Shown: piece after piece, positions 35,433 through 47,690 of the stretch
Layout of the letters: the number at the start of each line of letters is the position of its first letter
Numbering within the stretch: the first letter of the stretch is position 1
Assembly (NCBI RefSeq): GCF_036850765.1
Contig: NC_089490.1
Coordinates: forward strand, 298,078,982 to 298,142,981
DNA: 64,000 nt
Source: Saccopteryx bilineata
Lineage: Eukaryota > Chordata > Mammalia > Chiroptera > Emballonuridae
Direction of reading: 5' to 3'
The notes under the pieces: model-generated
What the model was told of the DNA's origin: nothing
What the model saw: the letters and a program-made list of their open reading frames with translations, nothing else
Database searches by the model: none
Program-made: the position numbers and the translations under genes

Positions 35433-36917
35433 AGAACTGAAAAGATGGCAGCGGAGTAGGCAGATGCACAGACGCCCAGCTCTCACCACCAAACTGGAAT
35501 ACAAATTAATTTAGGAAAAATCAGCATGAAAAACCAACTCTGGACTACAAGAACAGCCCTCAAAAACCAAGGAGCAAAGAAGAAGCCACAACAAACCTGG
35601 TAGGGAGTGCCTGAATCTCCTCTGCTTTCAGGAACAGAGGGGGGGTGAGGCTGAGAGCCCAGAGGGGATGTCACACAAGGGAAAAGGGCAGAAACTACAT
35701 GCTCACAGCCACTTGCCTGGTGACCAGAGAGCGAGGTGTGTTGAAAGGACCAGCTTATCTCCCAAGTGGAAAGGAGAGAGAGAGGGACAGACTGTGAGGG
35801 GCTAAGGAATGAAGGAGACGACCTAAAAAAGCTGACTCATCCATGCTGGAGGCGGCCATAGCTGGGGGAGGGACTGATCCTTCCACAAAACAGTACTGAA
35901 TTGCTTCTGGATCAGAGATCTCCAGACATCTATCCAGCTCCAATCAGCGCAACAAGACACAGCTGAAAACAAGAAGTGGGAAGGAGGGGCAGTAACTCAG
36001 GTCTCCATGGAGATCTGAGATACACCTCCCCCTACTGAAGCTGAGAAAACACCCTGCCCCCAGAGAGATTAGTTGGCTAAAGAGGCCTTCAGAGTCTCAG
36101 GTTACACCCATCACATTCCTGGATACAGTTTCAAGGAAGCTCCCTGCTGAGATCAGTAAACAAGACTATCACCTGTTAAGAAAACAAACATCAAGACTTC
36201 AAAGCTGCCCAAATCCGAAAGTGGATTACAGATAACAGCTGATACCAACCCAAGAAGACCTAGAAATAACACAACTGAAAACTGGAGGCAGACAACACCA
36301 AGCCTAGACTCAACCAACTCTACAAATAAAACACCCCAAAACAGACAATGAGAAGACAAAGAAGTGCAATCCAAATGAAACCACAAGAGACACCTTCAGG
36401 AGATGAACTGAGTGATATGGAAATAATCAAACTTCCAGATGCAGAGTTCAAAATAATGATTGTAAGGATGCTTAGGGATCTTAGAACAACAATGGATGGT
36501 CATTATGAACACCTAAATAAAGAAATAGCAAGTATAAAAAAGAATCAGTCGGAGATGACAAATACAATATCAGAAATAAAGACCACAATGGAAGGAATTA
36601 AAAACAGGATAGATAGAGATGAGGATCGAATCAGCGAGTTGGAGGACAACTGGAATGAAGGCATGAAAGCAGAGAAGAAAAGAAACTCAAAAAGTCAGAG
36701 GAAACTCTTAGAGAGCTCTTGACAACATGAAGAGAAATAACATCCGCATTATAGGGGTTCCTGAAGAAGAAAAAGAACAAGGGATAGAGACTTTGTTCAA
36801 TCATATCATAGCTGAAAACTTCCCTAAATTAATGCAAGAGAAACTCTCACAAGTCCAAGAAGCACAGAGGACTCCATTAAAGAGAAACCCAAAGAAACCT
36901 ACACCAAGACACATCAT
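35433..36917 (+). mobile_element. L1 with intact 5' start but no 3' end, flanked by TSD
   Basis: It starts at the L1 5' UTR (AAAAGATGGCAGCGGAGTAGG, a YY1-like site as in other mammalian L1s), runs through the 5' UTR and most of ORF1, then stops inside ORF1. The 16-base duplication AAAAATGTCCTAAGAG is exact (35417-35432 and 36918-36933). There is no ORF2, 3' UTR or poly-A tail. Truncation at the 3' side is the reverse of the usual 5' truncation. Confidence 0.88.
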
Positions 36918-36930
36918 AAAAATGTCCTAA
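36348..36930 (+). pseudogene. L1 ORF1 (RNA-binding chaperone), broken and truncated
   Basis: L1 ORF1p is a trimeric coiled-coil protein with RRM and C-terminal domains that binds L1 RNA. The first part (36348-36722) contains the coiled-coil-like region with heptad-style E/I/K/L spacing (for example EIKTTMEGIKNRIDRDEDRI) and ends early. A shift of frame near 36690-36712 moves reading to the frame at 36727-36930, which carries the conserved RRM start KRNNIRIIGVPEEE and ends after PTPRHII, where the insertion itself stops. The last few codons after 36917 come from the target duplication. No complete RRM or C-terminal domain remains, so it is dead. Confidence 0.9.
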
Positions 36931-37041
36931 GAGAAACTAAACCTGCCAATGCCTTGATTTTGGACTTTCAGCCTCCAGAATGATGAGAGCATAAGTTCCT
37001 GTTGTGTTACTTTGTTTTGGTAGCCCAAGTTAACTAACACA

Positions 37042-40000
37042 GGGCCATCCATATTACCTGACCAAAAGCTGCAACAGGATGTGGACACTAGCCTACAGAC
37101 ATGTGGCAGAGTTCACGCGACTCTTTCTGGACAGAATAACAGCCGTGACCAGCCATGGGCTGAGCCAGGTAATGTCAGCTCATGTTCGGTGACTGTTATG
37201 AGATTTTTTTCTCCAGACAATCATTTATTGATTCATTACGTCTTTATAGGCTGGTGTGGTGGGAGAGGGATGAGTCTGTGCCACTGGTGGTGGGGGGAGG
37301 GGCAAACATGATGACTCTTGCTCCTGGGACTCACAGTCTAATAGCGGAGACAGAGACTAACACACGAATTACTCCAGATCCCTTAAGGACAAGTCTGAGG
37401 GTGTAAATGAACAAATGAACGAGAAATCACACTATCTAGGGACAGGTCCTGGGAGAGAAGTACACCTTAAAGTGCGCAGAGAGCTCAGAGGATAAAGGAA
37501 TTGATTCTGTTGGAGGGGAGCAGACAAGACGGTTGAGGCGGTGATCGTGGAGGGGTTCACTGAGTGGAGACCTATGAGAAAGGGACTTTAAATGCACAGG
37601 AGGGGGTTTTCAGCTGGAAGTTTTCAAAACTGTCCTGTCACCTCCAATATGCATGGTAGGTTTACAAGGGAGACTCTCAAAAAAAAAATTTTTTTTTTTT
37701 TTGCTTACTTCATGTCATGTATACCATTCATTCCTACTTTCTTAGGAGCAAAAACTCAAATGAAAAAAAAAAAAAAAAAGACACAAAAAGAAAATTCTTA
37801 CTCCTGAAATGCTTTATTTATTTAAAAACTGTCCTAATCACATTTTAGCTGTCTTTAGTAACCCAGTAGGTTACTGGTCAGTAGCCTTTATCAAAATCAA
37901 AGTTGGTTATATAATTTGATGAGTCTAGAGGGCCCCAACAAGTGTGTGCAGAATTCTCCCCGATGTAATTTATTCAGCTTCAGTCTCAGCGGGCAGCGTA
38001 AGGGTGACCCTCCTGTGGGAGTTGAAACTGATTCCTGTCACCAGCGAGAGAAAAGCAGCAGCGCTTGGTAACCCTAAAGCTTCTGCTTATCTCTTCATTA
38101 TGAAGGTCAAGGGCTGTTTCTCTGCTTGCATTTTCCACAATGAAAATACCATTCATTAAGCTAGCTAGAGAAATGAGCCTATGTAAAAAAACATTCAGAT
38201 GGTACCATTTAATTTTTACACTAATGATATCATAAAAAGTCTGCTGGATCAGGTAGAACAACAATGTGTATGAGCCACTTGGGAGAGCTGGCACACAAAG
38301 TTAGCAGCCATTACAAGAAAGATGAAATATAAATTATTTTTTAAACCGAAGTCATTTGGGGTCAGGGGTGTCAGGTGGGAATTATGCAGCAAATCTTTAT
38401 GGACCCCAGGGAAGTGGCAGTTAGTTAGCCACAGTATTTGATGCTGCTCAAACAAAACCAAGCTCTTCAATGACACCAAAGTATCTTGGCTTGTCTAAAG
38501 AAAAGAGAATGGCTCTGGGGGATTGCAGTGTTTTCTGCCGTTTTGTTTGTTTATTTGTTTTGCAAGTTTGTAAAGTTTTTGAGAGTTTGTTCCAAAAAGA
38601 AAATAACACTAAATTTTAGCTCTCAGTTCCAAGGGGGAAAAAAATCAGCCTACCCTCAAATTGAACCTGTATCCATGTGGTCCTGATTAAATGCCTCAAA
38701 AGAATTTAAAAGCATCTGAGCACCATCTGACCAAATTGTAACCTGTCCAGCTACACAGAATGTTGTTGTGTAGCACAGAATGTTGTTGTGTAGCAGATTG
38801 CCGTTTCTAAAATGCGATCTATGGGTGATTGGGGGGGGGGGGGTGCTGATTACACATCAGGAGGAACGTGAAAGGAAGATTCCCCTCCCCTCTTTGAATC
38901 ATACAGCTTGGTCCAGCTGCGCTCAAAGGCTGTAAGCAGAATGAACTTGAAATTGTAACTTGAAGAATTCAGTATGGTCTCCAAATATCCTGGGGGCCTA
39001 TAGGATGCTGCTGTTGCCAGATGTGAAGCCCTGGAAAGACAGAGGCCTGGGAAGGAGCTGGAGAAGGGAATTCATTCTATCAGGGGCTTGGGAGAGGCTC
39101 TGTTATCATCATAGCCTGTGATAAAGGTCTTTGAGGAGGGAGAAGATTTTGAGGGGCGGGAAAGTGAGAAAAGGGCCTAAAATGTGCAGGACGTAACTGT
39201 GCAGCTGAAGAGAGGTGGGTCCCAAGGTTGTGCCCTACACAGGAGAAGATAACGCAGGGCCCTGTGTATGTGGGGAAACAATCAGATTCATATTTTTTGA
39301 CACAGAATACCGGCAACTGCACAGACAATGAATTGCAGACGGCCGTCGCTTGGAGTGAGGAAGCAAGTTATAAAGCTAATCCAACACAGGCCTTAAAGTA
39401 TGGCAGGGACCAAAGGAATAGAAAGGAGTACGATATGAGCCATGCCTTCTAGAGTGTTCCATAACACAGATGGATTCTATTTATATAAAGCAGAATAAAA
39501 ATTTTGTTCTATTCACACAAAAATTAAAAATGAAGAAAAGTTTTCTGTGCATTGAGATAAATTGGTGGGTCACAGAAGCGGCAAAATAAAAACAGAAATT
39601 AAATACAGGCAGACTTCAAAGTTAGAACAAACACTTTTTCCCCTTAAAGCAGTTCCCCCCTGTCCACTGCTGACTCCCTGCCCAACGCTAAGAAGCAGCG
39701 TCCACCCTGCAGCTCACGTGTCTTCCGCTTGGAGCCCCGTCTCAGTGAAAACGGAAAATGTTGGCCATACCTCAATCAATTTTTAGTGCAATGTTTTTTA
39801 AGTAGTTAAGTAAAATTAACTTTCTAAAAGGTACAGAGTGAAAAGTATAAAAAGATTGAAACTGCTTTTATAGGGAACACAGAATCTTAGAACAAGAGGG
39901 AAACAGATCCTTCAGTTTGTTTTCTGGAACAAAATATATTATATTGAGATATATGTATTTTTTTGCAGAACCCTCTATTCAAACAAAATTTTTCTTGAAA

Positions 40001-40497
40001 TCCTTATACATGAAACAAAAACAGAACCACATCAGGTAAAGCAGTGCGTACAAAGGTGGGAATGGGTAGGGTCAGACTGCCTGAATTGTCCACTCAGGGG
40101 ACAGACGTTATTTGCGGGGAATCTGCAGTCACAGGGAACCCATTGATCTCCACTCCTAGATGTTCTGGCACATTAAACCCTCCCCCGCAGAACTGTTGGA
40201 CTTGGGACCATTGACCCACCTCTGTGGAGGACCTTCATTCACAGACAAACCATAGTCTTGCTGCTTTCTCAGAACCACACAGGAAGTGGCTCAGGCCATT
40301 TGGACCACCCACTAAAGCCATCTGTGCGTGGGAGGGGTGGAAATGTCCGTGCAGGTGCTGATAGCATTACCCAGAAAACTGGAATGCAGATTCAGACCAG
40401 AAGCACTCCTGGAGGGATGCTTTCTTCTCTTTCTTGTGATGGGTGAGGAAGTGTAGCTTGTTCATACTCTGTAGCTAAATCCAGGGAAGTGCTCCCC
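37042..40497. other. Unassigned sequence
   Basis: No exon is recognised. An A/T run forms a small palindrome near 37679-37702 and an A-run follows near 37761. A possible L2-like end lies near 37215-37260 (AATCATTTATTGATTCATTACG). A G13 run lies at 38831-38843. Confidence 0.45.
38754..38793. repeat. 20-bp perfect tandem duplication
   Basis: CACAGAATGTTGTTGTGTAG occurs twice back to back. CTACACA before it and TGTGTAG within it could also pair. Confidence 0.95.
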
Positions 40498-40735
40498 AAA
40501 CAGCATGTGATAAAAAGCACACACTCTGAAGCCTGGGTTCAAATCCCAGCTCTGCCCCTTATAAGCTGGATGGCCTTGAGCAAGTTCCTCAATGTCTCTG
40601 TGTCAGAGTTTCCTTATCTGTAAAAGGTGGACTAATATTAGTACTTTTCAACTATTGTTGTGAGATCTATCAATCCTCAGACCGGTGCCTCGCACACTGT
40701 GGAAGTGTTAGCCTTTTATTATTGCTATCATTATT
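40498..40735 (+). mobile_element. MIR
   Basis: It has AAGCCTGGGTTCAAATCCCAGCTCTGCC (tRNA-like part), CTTGAGCAAGTTCCTCAATG, TTTCCTTATCTGTAAAAGG and a 3' part with GTGAGATCTATCAATCC. A long and well preserved MIR. Confidence 0.92.
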
Positions 40736-41010
40736 CTGAGGGTCATGGGCATTGAAATGGGACAGCTGTGGTTTATATTACAGCTCTGCCTCTCAGTAAC
40801 TGCAACCTTGGGCAAGTTTAGTTCAGCTGGTGCTTCAGTTTCCCCATCTCTAGCATGGGTGTGATAATAGTACCTTCCTGGTGGCGTTGCTATAAGAACC
40901 GACTCAGGTCAGACACTGAAGGTGCTAACCAAGATGGTGTCAGCCACGTGCTGAGCACTCAGCAATGTTCGCTGTTGTTTCCCTGTGTTGAGATGCATTC
41001 AGCCTTAGCA
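40736..41010 (+). mobile_element. Second MIR, directly adjacent
   Basis: ATTACAGCTCTGCCTCTCAGTAACTGC, TTGGGCAAGTTTAG, CAGTTTCCCCATCTCTAGCATGG and ATAATAGTACCTTCCTGG follow MIR order on the same strand as its neighbour. Confidence 0.88.
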
Positions 41011-42273
41011 ACACACACAGTTATTCATACTCACTACCTACTGTCTATGGCTGGGAGCATGTACTAGAACCTCAGGGAAAGCAGGGAAAATCAGAGCTAG
41101 AAAGGACCTAGGAGATCTTGTTCAACTTTGTTACTTGTTGGCTTTTTCAGTCCAGGCTCTGAGCATCTTCATCAGCTGAATGAGACATAGCCCATCTGCC
41201 AGCTCTCAGGAGGAGTGTAATTGGCAGCAACTCAAACACTAGAAGATTGACTAGGAGGAGGATGCGTGTCGTACCACAAAAGGGGCTAGATTTGCTGGCA
41301 GTGAGAACCAATTAACTGAAAAATTCGGGGGAAGGAAAAGCAGGTAAAATCTGCAGAGTTGTCAGAGGAAGGCTCCCTGTGAGAAAATGTCAACTCCGGA
41401 TGGGATTGAAGACGTGTCTGTATTAGGCAAGCTCTTAAACAGTCCTGCTGGGTGAGACTCAGGGGGCGTCTTAGCGAGCCAAAGAAGGAAGTTTTTTGCT
41501 TCCCTGATTTTTTTTTACTCCAAGGACTGCTGTGAGTTAGCATATGGCATCTCAGATGTGTGAATGAACTGTAATTTGTATTTGCGATATCTACAGCTAG
41601 AAGGGATCTATTTAGGAAAGAGAAACATGGATACAGAGTCGAATAGAGAGACCTGGGTATGTTTAAAGGGAATCACCTTCAGGGTCCTGGAAAACAAGCC
41701 CTGACATTTGGGTGCCTTGCCAAAAATCACACCGAGTCATCTATCTCCACAGCTCCCTTCGGCGTCTGGCAAGCTCCTGAAAGAGGCGAGGCAGCGCCTC
41801 TAACGTCGTCATGCTTTGGCGGTTCCAAGAGATGACATCATCTGTTACTGTGTTCTCCTTTTCTAATGATGGAAGTCAGACTTGAAAAATCAAAATCACT
41901 CAGAACTGGCTTCTTACTCAAGCCCCTGTGTCCCATTTATAAACTAACACGACTAATTCTTCCACTTGACACATTATTTTTCAAGAGTGTGCAGTCGTGG
42001 AGTGGTATGCAAGCGGAGAGGACACCGTACCCGGAGACATACCTCCAGGACGCCTATGCCCTCGGTGTCGCCAGCCCTCTCCACCTGAGCAGTATCATTC
42101 AGAAAAGCCTCACGTTTCCAGCCAGGTGGCCCCAACGTTCACACCTGTTGGAGTTTTTCTATCTAAAAATTATTGTTTCTTATCTTGTGGGAGAATGTAC
42201 TTAAAATCCAATGCTCTCTATTATTTTTGGGAAATAAAGACAAAGACAGTGTGGCTTGAAAACCTTCCCCTAC
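41011..42273. other. Unassigned sequence
   Basis: No exon is recognised. The 112-codon frame at 41866-42204 shows no known domain. Confidence 0.5.
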
Positions 42274-42624
42274 TGAATTAGTTAAGCAAAGAGGCCAGGA
42301 GACTGAGCTAGCTCTGATGCCTGAGCAGCCTACATCATCCAACCAAAACCCAAGCCCATAAATGACTCTAGGTTACAAACTAGAAAGGTAAGAACAGCCA
42401 ATCACAAACAGCCAATGAGGTTTTCCCAAAGAAGGCAGCTGCTTAAGTTGTAGCCAATCAAATCATTTCTTGACTTTGCTCTCTGTATTCTCTGTAAAAG
42501 TCTAGCCTCAATTCATGTCAGAGGAGAGCTCCTAACCACTTCCAACCTGGGCTGCCCAATTCAAATCAATGTTTGCTCAAATAAACATGTAAGAATTTTA
42601 ATATGTCTCAGTTTAGCTTTAACA
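42274..42624 (+). mobile_element. ERV1-like solo LTR
   Basis: It starts TGAATTAGTTAAGCAAAGAGG and ends TTTAGCTTTAACA. It has repeated CCAATCA boxes (near 42400 and 42457), and a polyadenylation signal AAATAAACATG followed by a U5 of about 40 bp, like MER4-group LTRs. The 4-base flanks CTAC / CTAA match at three of four bases. No internal genes. Confidence 0.72.
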
Positions 42625-44134
42625 CTAAAAAAAAAAAAAATGGTTGAGATGAAAGGTGAAGACCAGGGAATTATGGATGTCTCCAGACTGACACTCTATA
42701 TTCCACTCCCAGTGGCAAGAATCATGAAATGGAATAAAATAAAGTGTTAGCATTCTCCATAGTGGACAGCATCTATTTCCACTAGCAATGTCTAAAGATT
42801 CATTTATTCATTCATTCATTCAAACATTCAAGAAATGTTTACTGCCCATCTCCTCTGTCCTAGGCACTAAATAATGATAGATCAGACCTAGCTATGGTAA
42901 ACAGAAATGTCTAACCATCTTGCATCTCCAAGAATAGGTCCTAGGTTCCTAGGAGCTTGACAAGCATTGTTACTATCTATGGTAAGCATTTGTCACTCTT
43001 TTGACAGCTCAGCTTCTGAACTGTTCTTCAATGCTAGAGGCTACCCCTTGTGATATGTGTTGGTGGGAAGCAGACACCCTCGTTAATGCCAAAGTCGCAT
43101 TCTCTTAGCCTCCCTTGCAGCATGAGGACAATTTAAAGGACCTGCCGATCACAGCATCTATGCCGAACTGCACCAGCTCTGTCACCTACCCTCATCCTAG
43201 TGGAGGAAACTGTGGGGTAAATTCCAGGGACAGCCACAATAACACGGCCGTGCAAGCTGTGGAGTGTTTTTAGGACCAGATCTACTGTGATTTGGGAGGT
43301 TTACCTTGGCCATATGGCCTTTAGTCCTCATTCTCTGGTGCCCCTGGAAAGTCAGAGTGATTCAATAATTTTATACATTTCTTTCTGCATAAATTAACCA
43401 GGCTTATGGCTTTTACTAAGTTCCCTGACAGCTATATCGCCTCAGACTTGCATCTACAGCACCTCCACCGCAAGCCCCTGTGCCTCCAAGTGCTAGAGGT
43501 CTGAAATGTGTAGAAAGCCAGCCCTCCACAATGGAACGCTGTTTGGCCTCCTACTTTCCTTGCTATCATGGTTGGCTTTCCATAACACAATTGTCGTTAT
43601 TCAAATTACAGAATTTTAAAGTAATCAAACTGCATTTTGGAATTCCTGTTGATCCAATAATCCTATTTCTACAAATCTACCCTGAACAAATCAATACCCG
43701 TTTCACTTTGAGGATATTCATACAGTATTAGTGATGAAAATAAAACCAAAACAGAAACAACCTAAATGTGCATCACTGAAATACAGCAGAGCTACCAAAA
43801 ATAGTATTTTTGAAGAGCAGTAAGAGTCATAAGGATGATACAAAACTTTAAATCGGATCCCAATTTTCTGTGAAAGTCTCTATAATGAATAATATATGTC
43901 CTTGAAGGTTGTAGATCAATATATTGATAACCATGATCTCTACATTGTGAGATTACAGGTATTTTTAATGTTTTAAAGGCTAGAAAACAACTAGATACTA
44001 TTTCTTTTGTAGAGACATTTCATTTTATTTACTCTGTACAATTTACAATTTTTCTGCAATGAATATGCATTAGTCTTACCTTAAAGAAAAACATTATAAA
44101 CATAAAATATATCAAGTAAAATCTACAAGCATGT
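42625..44134. other. Unassigned sequence; possible L2 end
   Basis: An A-run follows the LTR. TTCATTTATTCATTCATTC...TAGGCACTAAATAATG near 42790-42880 resembles an L2 or MIR 3' end. No exon is recognised. Confidence 0.45.
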
Positions 44135-44146
44135 TTGGACTTTTGA

Positions 44147-44852
44147 GGTTTTTTTATTAGTTTTAATGGGGTGACATTGATAAATCAGGGTACATATGTT
44201 CAGAGAAAGCATTTCTAGGTTATTTTGACATTTGCTTATGCTGCATTCCCATCACCCAAAGTCCAAATGTCTTCCGTCACCTTCTAACTGGTTTTCTTTG
44301 TGCCCTTCCCCTCCCCCAAACCCCTCCCTCTCCTCTCCCCTACCCTGTAACCCCCACACTCTTGTCCATGTCTCTTGAGTCTCATTTTTATGTCCCACCT
44401 ATGTATGGAATCATATAGTTCTTAGTTTTTTCTGATTTACTTATTTCGCTCAGTATAATGTTATCAAGGTCCATCCATGTTGTTGTAAATGATCTGATGT
44501 CATCATTTCTTATGGCTGAGTAGTATTCCATAGTATATATGTACCAAAGCTTTTTAATCCACTCATCCTCTGACGGACACTTGGGCTGTTTCCAGATCTT
44601 CGCTATTGTGAACAATGCTGCCATAAACATGGGGGTGCATTTTTTCTTTTCAAACAGTGCTTATGGTGTTCTTGGGGTATATTCCTAACAGCAGGATAGC
44701 TGGGTCAAAAGGCAGTTCGATTTTTAATTTTTTGAGGAATCTTCATACTGTTTTCCACAGTGGCTGTACCAGTCTGCATTTCCACCAGCAGTGCAGGAGG
44801 GTTCCCTTTTCTCTACATCCTCGCCAGCACTTATTCTGTGTTGTTTTGTTGA
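44147..44852 (-). mobile_element. 5'-truncated L1 with TSD
   Basis: The reverse strand has a short A-tail (T-run at 44150), the 3' UTR with GGGGTGACATTGATAAATCAGG, a C-rich 3' UTR tract and the ORF2 C-terminus. The duplication TTGGACTT(T/C)TGA flanks it (44135-44146 and 44853-44864). About 706 bp remain of roughly 6 kb. Confidence 0.88.
44388..44850 (-). pseudogene. L1 ORF2 C-terminal fragment
   Basis: ORF2p is the L1 endonuclease/reverse transcriptase; only its last part is here. The clean frame at 44388-44630 holds the conserved stretch FTIAKIWKQPKCPSEDEW, then MEYYSAIRNDD, and ends IGGT at what appears to be the natural stop. Upstream codons to about 44850 are also ORF2-like but broken. 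The endonuclease and RT domains are absent because the copy is 5' truncated. Confidence 0.9.
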
Positions 44853-44864
44853 TTGGACTTCTGA

Positions 44865-45214
44865 CTTTGCACTAATTCAGACCATTACCCCACCAGTATT
44901 TGTTAGTTAGGGAGGTTCAACTATGTTGGCAACAGCATCAGGACAATGTTGCTGGTAAACAGGAAGCTTCACTATACCCTGTGAACAGCAGGCACGATTG
45001 GGAACATCCCTCACATTCTCTCCCTCATACAACCAGGCAGAATTCTGCCTGTGAAAAGCTTGCAAGACATAAGACGGATGTTTAAAAATGTATTTTAGAA
45101 CATAGAATGAAGAAATAAGATAATGCCAAGTGATAGCTGAGGGGTACATACTTAAAGTCTACAGAAATTCAAGAAAAGTTTCCTTGCTCGAATCGGATGG
45201 TTGGACAGTTTTCC
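44865..45214. other. Unassigned sequence
   Basis: No gene or named repeat is recognised. Confidence 0.5.
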
Positions 45215-46606
45215 TGGGGATGGAAATTTCACTCTGAAGTCGGGATTCTCACTTTATGACCCCAGAACTTTTTTATACTCTTGAGAATTACTGAAGACAT
45301 CAAGGAGCTTTTATTTGTGTGGGATGTATACATATTTACTTAACCAATTAGGAACAAGCAGAAAAATTTTAAATATTTGTTTATCAAATCACTTGAAAAT
45401 AATGATAATAAAACCAATTACATGCTCACATTATCATATATTTATAAAATAACTATATTTCTAAAACAGAGGAGAAATTATTGAGCAGAATGGTATTGTC
45501 TTACATTTTGCAAATCTCTCTAACAACTGGTTTTAATAAAAGACAGGTGGGTTCTCTTGATTGCTTCTGCATTCAGTCTGTTGAGACATGTTTGGGTTAA
45601 AGTATATGAATAAAATCCAACCTCATCCAGATATGTAGTTGGAAAACGAAGGAATATAGCTTTTTTCAGATAATTAAGGGTATTTTTTTTTCTTTGCTAA
45701 GACACCAACTCTCAACAAGTAGTAATTTCTTAAAGGTTAGTTGCAATTTGGAATCTAAAATTATATCAGTGAACATTTGTCCTCTGTTATATTAAATTCC
45801 ACTGATCTACATGTTCTTCAAATGTATCTTTTTTACCCAAGCATGATTTGCTAACTTCATGCACTGGTCATTTGGAAAAATTTTAATTTTCAAACTGTTG
45901 ACACATTTTATTATACAATATTAAAAAATCACATTTTTAATATATTACCATTGATCTCATAAAAAATATCTTCAATCGTTGGTAATCTGTCAAACTCACG
46001 GTAGTAGATACAAGTTTTCCAAAGTTCTAACTTTTGTTGGAAAGCCCACATGTTATCATTGGCAACAGATCCTGACAGTTGTTTTCCCTAAAGTGACAGA
46101 TTCAGTTCATTTTTGAGAAAATGTCTGCCAAATATCCAAGTTGAAAAAATTACAGTTTTTCCACCAGTTATTCTTTCAAATAAAAATGCTGTTTTATTGG
46201 GTATAAAATGACAATTCAGCACCCAGTTCAATGTACAACCTTTCAGCTAGACAACCATCAAATGTCAGTATGCAGCAGAAGTGTTTCCCATTTTATCACA
46301 CTGATTAAAAAGATGTGTACTCACAGGTCAGGGGTTAATACAATTAATAATTTTTCATTGTAAACATTGCTATGTGGCATGGCAGTTGGTTCCTACACAT
46401 GGGTACTGGTAACAAAGGCCATTTCCGGAAGTCTTTCACTTGCACCCGTTAGTGCTTGTGGACCAGCAGTGCAAATGTTAATAGAGTGAAAAAGACAAAG
46501 ACCGTCTTAGCATTATTATGAAAGTAACTTTGACCTCAGGACCCTCTGAAACAGTCTTGGGTTCCTCGCAGGGGTCAGTAGAGAAACTTTGAGAATTGCT
46601 CTAAAC
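45215..46606 (-). pseudogene. Decayed hAT-Charlie transposon with transposase remnant
   Basis: Both ends carry traces of the hAT terminal repeat (left GGATTCTCACTTTATGACCCC, right ACTTTGAGAATTGCTCT). Read on the minus strand, the inside matches a Charlie-type transposase related to the domesticated ZBED genes: blocks around 46180-46330 (the reverse of CTGCATACTG...TCACAGG) and around 46040-46140 correspond to the hAT catalytic region, and the end near 45560 to the C-terminal dimerisation region. Stops and frameshifts are everywhere. The edges are approximate. Confidence 0.72.
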
Positions 46607-46794
46607 CTATAAGGAGGGAAGACTTTGACAAGGCATCATGAAATGAATGCTTCTAGATGTTGGCCAATTATTGAGTGGGGGGGAGGGAGAGAAAAGGTTG
46701 GACAGGTGAGTAGTTGCTAAACTATGGAAAGTTCTACCTACCAGGGAGCAGAGCATGGATATTATCCCGTGGGAAGCTGGGAAATTTTAATAAC

Positions 46795-46990
46795 CATAGC
46801 AATCATTTCTTTAGAACCTATGTATGCCTGGTATTTTGTACACATTATTTCATTTACCCATTATATTAATCCTATGAGGCAAATATAATCATCCGCATTT
46901 GGTGCAAAGGAATCTGAGGTTCAGAAAAGTTGAGAAACGTGCCCTAACTCCCAACTCATGCAGCTAGTCAAAGTACAGGAGCCCATATAG
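46795..46990 (-). mobile_element. MIR fragment
   Basis: CATTATTTCATTTACCCATT, ATCCTATGAGGCAAATATAATC and ATCTGAGGTTCAGAAAAGTTGAG follow the MIR reverse-strand pattern. Confidence 0.8.
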
Positions 46991-47489
46991 ATACCACTGC
47001 AAAACTTGGATGACTTTCTCCATTTCAAAATTTCCCTCCAGGCGACATTTTTCAACTCTGCTGGGTAGGATTCTGGAATGCGTACAGTTGGTCATAGAGC
47101 ATCTAGTCTGCAGAGAAACACTCTGGCTGTAAATCTTGTGTATTTACTGTGGGTTTCCTGAGGGCAAAGGTCAAGTTTATTTATATGCCCAGCACACTGT
47201 GGTCACTTAATAAATCTTTAACCATAAAGGTAGTGGAGATTTTTCATGGAGCTCAACTCTACCTCAGAGAGCCCTTTCAGTGTTCCTTGAGTCTACACTG
47301 CACATCCCAGAATAAGAGAATGTTTCTTCCCAAGGAGAATTTAGGGAATCGTATTTCCTGAACATGACCTTGGACTTCAGTGACCTGAACAGCAGCCTCT
47401 GCACAATTATTACAGCATATTTATAAAGCAAGAAAAACTTTTCTTCCTTGCCTTCCCAGCTTTTGGGAGGGGCTGGATCTTATTCTGGA
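46991..47489. other. Unassigned sequence
   Basis: No exon is recognised. A CACTTAATAAATCTTTAACC stretch near 47203 resembles the end of an L2/MIR element. Confidence 0.45.
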
Positions 47490-47690
47490 AAATGAATGGG
47501 CTTTGGAGCAGGTTGACCTGGATTCAAAACCCATTTCCATCACTGACAACCGTGTCACTGTGGGCAACTAAGAGCTCCTCACTCAGCCTGTTTCCCTACT
47601 GAGAACATGACTCTATAGTGTCTTCAGAAAGTTGTTGAGAACATTAAATGAACTAATGTAAGGAAATCACTGTTCCTGGTGCTTTTCTTT
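47490..47690 (+). mobile_element. MIR
   Basis: TTTGGAGCAGGTTGACCTGG, ATTCAAAACCCATTTCCATC, GTGTCACTGTGGGCAACT and AGTTGTTGAGAACATTAAATG are in MIR order. Confidence 0.87.

Larger units (their letters stand above)
35180..37041 (+). mobile_element. MLT1-type LTR, split by an L1
   Basis: It begins TGTTATGAGCTGAATTGTG, with ATTCATAGGCTGAAGTCC, TAATCTAATATGATCGGTATCC, GTGAGAAGGTGGCCATTG, then the L1, then CTGCCAATGCCTTGATTTTGG, TTCAGCCTCCAGAATGATGAG and ends TAACTAACACA. Layout and ends fit MLT1. Confidence 0.88.

Noticed and set aside
41866..42281. Two overlapping plus-strand frames of 112 and 94 codons
   Set aside because: Two different frames over the same DNA without any known motif; no evidence of an exon.
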